From contig NZ_CP032155.1 in assembly GCF_008329905.1 (NCBI RefSeq), forward strand, positions 3,534,001 to 3,598,000: DNA of 64,000 nucleotides, given 5' to 3'. The notes beneath the pieces were generated by a model, which was not told the origin of the DNA, searched no databases, and saw nothing but the letters and a program-made list of their open reading frames with translations. Position 1 is the stretch's first letter. Each line of letters starts with the position of its first letter. Positions 62,882 to 64,000 of the stretch are shown here, piece by piece. A program made the position numbers and the translations under genes. The stretch is from Mycobacterium sp. ELW1 (lineage in GTDB: Bacteria; Actinomycetota; Actinomycetes; Mycobacteriales; Mycobacteriaceae).

Positions 62882-63349
62882 ATGCCAACCACACCGTTAA
62901 CCAGGGACCTGACCATCCAGGAGGTTTCCCGTCAGAGCGGTCTGACCGAGTCGGCGCTGCGCTACTACGAGCGGATCGGGCTGATCGACCCGGTGCCGCG
63001 CGACGACAGCAGCGGTCACCGCCGCTATCCGCCCGCACTGGTGGACGCCATCGAATCCCTGAGCTGCCTGCGCAGCACCGGCATGAGCGTGCAGAACATG
63101 CGCGCCTATGTCGACAACATCCGCCGCGGCATGGCGGCTGCCGCCGATCAGCGGCAGCTGTTCGACGACCACGCCCGGCGGCTGGCCGACGACATCGCCC
63201 GGCTGCAGGTGCGCCAGAAGTATGCGGCAGCGAAAGCCCAGCTGTGGGCGGCGCGTGAACGGGGCGACATTGCTGCTGAAGAAGCGGTGGTGCCCGACAT
63301 CATCGCGCTGGGTGCGCAACTGATATCCGAGGAGAAGACTCATGCCTGA
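62882..63349 (+). CDS. MerR-family transcriptional regulator
   Basis: A 155-residue regulator. The MerR winged helix is TIQEVSRQSGLTESALRYYERIGLIDPVPRDDSSGHRRYPPALV (about 10-53), with LSCLRSTGMSVQNMRAYVD next and a dimer coiled coil (DDHARRLADDIARLQVRQKYAAAKAQLWAARERGD). There is no metal-binding Cys cluster, so an organic or redox inducer is likelier than a metal. It is autoregulated through the promoter at 62845-62875 and overlaps the reductase gene by eight bases. Confidence 0.92.
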   Translation: MPTTPLTRDLTIQEVSRQSGLTESALRYYERIGLIDPVPRDDSSGHRRYPPALVDAIESLSCLRSTGMSVQNMRAYVDNIRRGMAAAADQRQLFDDHARRLADDIARLQVRQKYAAAKAQLWAARERGDIAAEEAVVPDIIALGAQLISEEKTHA

Positions 63350-64000
63350 ACCCGTTCGGGTGTTGGTGACCGGCGGCTCCGGATTCGTCGCGGGCCACCT
63401 GATCCGGCGATTGCTCGCCGACGGCTACCTGGTTCGGGCAACCGTCCGAACCAGCAACCGCGACAAGGAACTCCGCAAGACGATGGCCGGTGCCGGTGTC
63501 GACGTGGAAAACCTGGACATCGTGGTGGCCGACCTGAATTCCGACGACGGCTGGACCGAGGCGGTGCGCGGCTGCCGGTTCGTGCAGCACGTGGCGTCAC
63601 CGTTCCCGCCCCGCCAGCCGGCCGACGAGGACGAGGTCATCATCCCGGCGCGCGAGGGCACCCTGCGGGTATTGCGGGCCGCCGCCGCCGAAGGCGTGCG
63701 CCGGGTGGTGATCACCTCGTCGTTCGCGGCGATCGGCTACAGCCCCAAACCATCGGGGACGCCGTACGACGAAACCGATTGGACCAACCCCGACGACGCG
63801 GTCAGTCCGTACGTGAAGTCCAAGACGCTCGCCGAGCGCGCGGCATGGGATTTCGCGCAGCGCCCAGGCAGTCCTGAACTCGCGGTGGTCAACCCGGTCG
63901 GGGTGTTCGGGCCACCGCTGGACGAGAACCTGTCGACCTCCGTGCAGATCATCGACGCCTTGCTGCGCGGGCAACCACCGCTGCTGCCCGTTGGCCAGGG
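63342..64000 (+). CDS. Extended SDR / dihydroflavonol reductase-like protein, cut by window edge
   Basis: The first 219 residues of an NAD(P)-dependent epimerase/reductase. The cofactor motif is VLVTGGSGFVAGHLIRRLL (about 7-25), the catalytic region ITSSFAAIGY and the Tyr/Lys pair in SPYVKSKTLAERAAWDF; VVNPVGVFGPPLDENLS is the DFR-like loop. The C-terminus is outside the window. Such proteins in MerR-reductase pairs reduce aldehydes or ketones, and the MerR partner is probably induced by the substrate. Confidence 0.88.
   Translation, partial: MPEPVRVLVTGGSGFVAGHLIRRLLADGYLVRATVRTSNRDKELRKTMAGAGVDVENLDIVVADLNSDDGWTEAVRGCRFVQHVASPFPPRQPADEDEVIIPAREGTLRVLRAAAAEGVRRVVITSSFAAIGYSPKPSGTPYDETDWTNPDDAVSPYVKSKTLAERAAWDFAQRPGSPELAVVNPVGVFGPPLDENLSTSVQIIDALLRGQPPLLPVGQ

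Overview
The window is high-GC actinobacterial DNA, best explained as a rapidly growing Mycobacterium (Mycolicibacterium) chromosome. The evidence is gene content and order. One block matches the M. tuberculosis Rv1402-Rv1379 neighbourhood: priA, YhhN-like protein, nlhH, metK, coaBC, rpoZ, gmk, mihF, pyrF, carB, carA, an Rv1382-like gene, pyrC, pyrB, pyrR. A second block matches Rv2533c-Rv2559c: nusB, efp, pepQ, aroQ, aroB, aroK, aroC, aroE, mltG, ruvX, alaS, Rv2556c-like, Rv2557-like, rarA. Also typical are mIHF, a PGRS-type glycine-rich protein, a 13E12/DUF222 HNH protein and many GTG starts. No rRNA, tRNA, CRISPR or insertion sequence was recognised.

Layout. 1-9,000: partial priA, a YhhN-family membrane protein, an NlhH-type esterase, a secreted hemophore-like protein, a membrane class III adenylate cyclase, a FabG-like SDR, then metK, coaBC, rpoZ, gmk and mihF on the minus strand. 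9,000-18,660: a tight minus-strand pyrimidine operon (pyrR-pyrB-pyrC-membrane gene-carA-carB-pyrF), headed by a PyrR-binding RNA hairpin just upstream of the pyrR ribosome site. 18,661-23,200: a serine beta-lactamase-like esterase, then two minus-strand secreted proteins: a PGRS-like protein with no PE domain, and a protein whose C-terminal part has the sequence pattern of aerolysin/epsilon-toxin beta-pore-forming proteins. 23,194-27,002: remains of a carbohydrate ABC transporter with an IMPase-family phosphatase and a BtpA-like gene. One permease and btpA have lost their 5' ends at one shared head-to-head junction near 26,217. 27,000-30,900: a flavin monooxygenase/ACAD-like enzyme with a TetR gene and a perfect palindrome between them, then nusB, efp, pepQ. 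31,500-45,300: shikimate genes (aroC-K-B-Q plus a metallo-hydrolase, and aroE with mltG/ruvX), separated by a plus-strand MoxR/DUF58/vWA operon. Between mltG and aroE lie two tandem 13-codon ORFs that encode the same peptide. 45,300-64,000: alaS, small stress-type genes, rarA, an EamA transporter, a frameshifted 13E12 gene, an IclR/luciferase-like/SnoaL/SDR/ACAD catabolic group, DUF3097, a second serine esterase, an SRPBCC-flavodoxin pair, and a MerR gene with a textbook MerR-type promoter in front of a truncated reductase.

The core of the window makes nucleotides (UMP, GMP), SAM, CoA and chorismate and supports translation. The accessory parts are the secreted pair, the broken sugar locus, the MoxR operon and the right-hand catabolic/redox genes. 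The strongest unexplained signals are the duplicated 13-residue coupled ORFs, the aerolysin-like secreted protein next to a PE-less PGRS protein, and the deletion-like junction in the sugar locus. Homology statements rest on motif reading and memory of the families; no database search was run.
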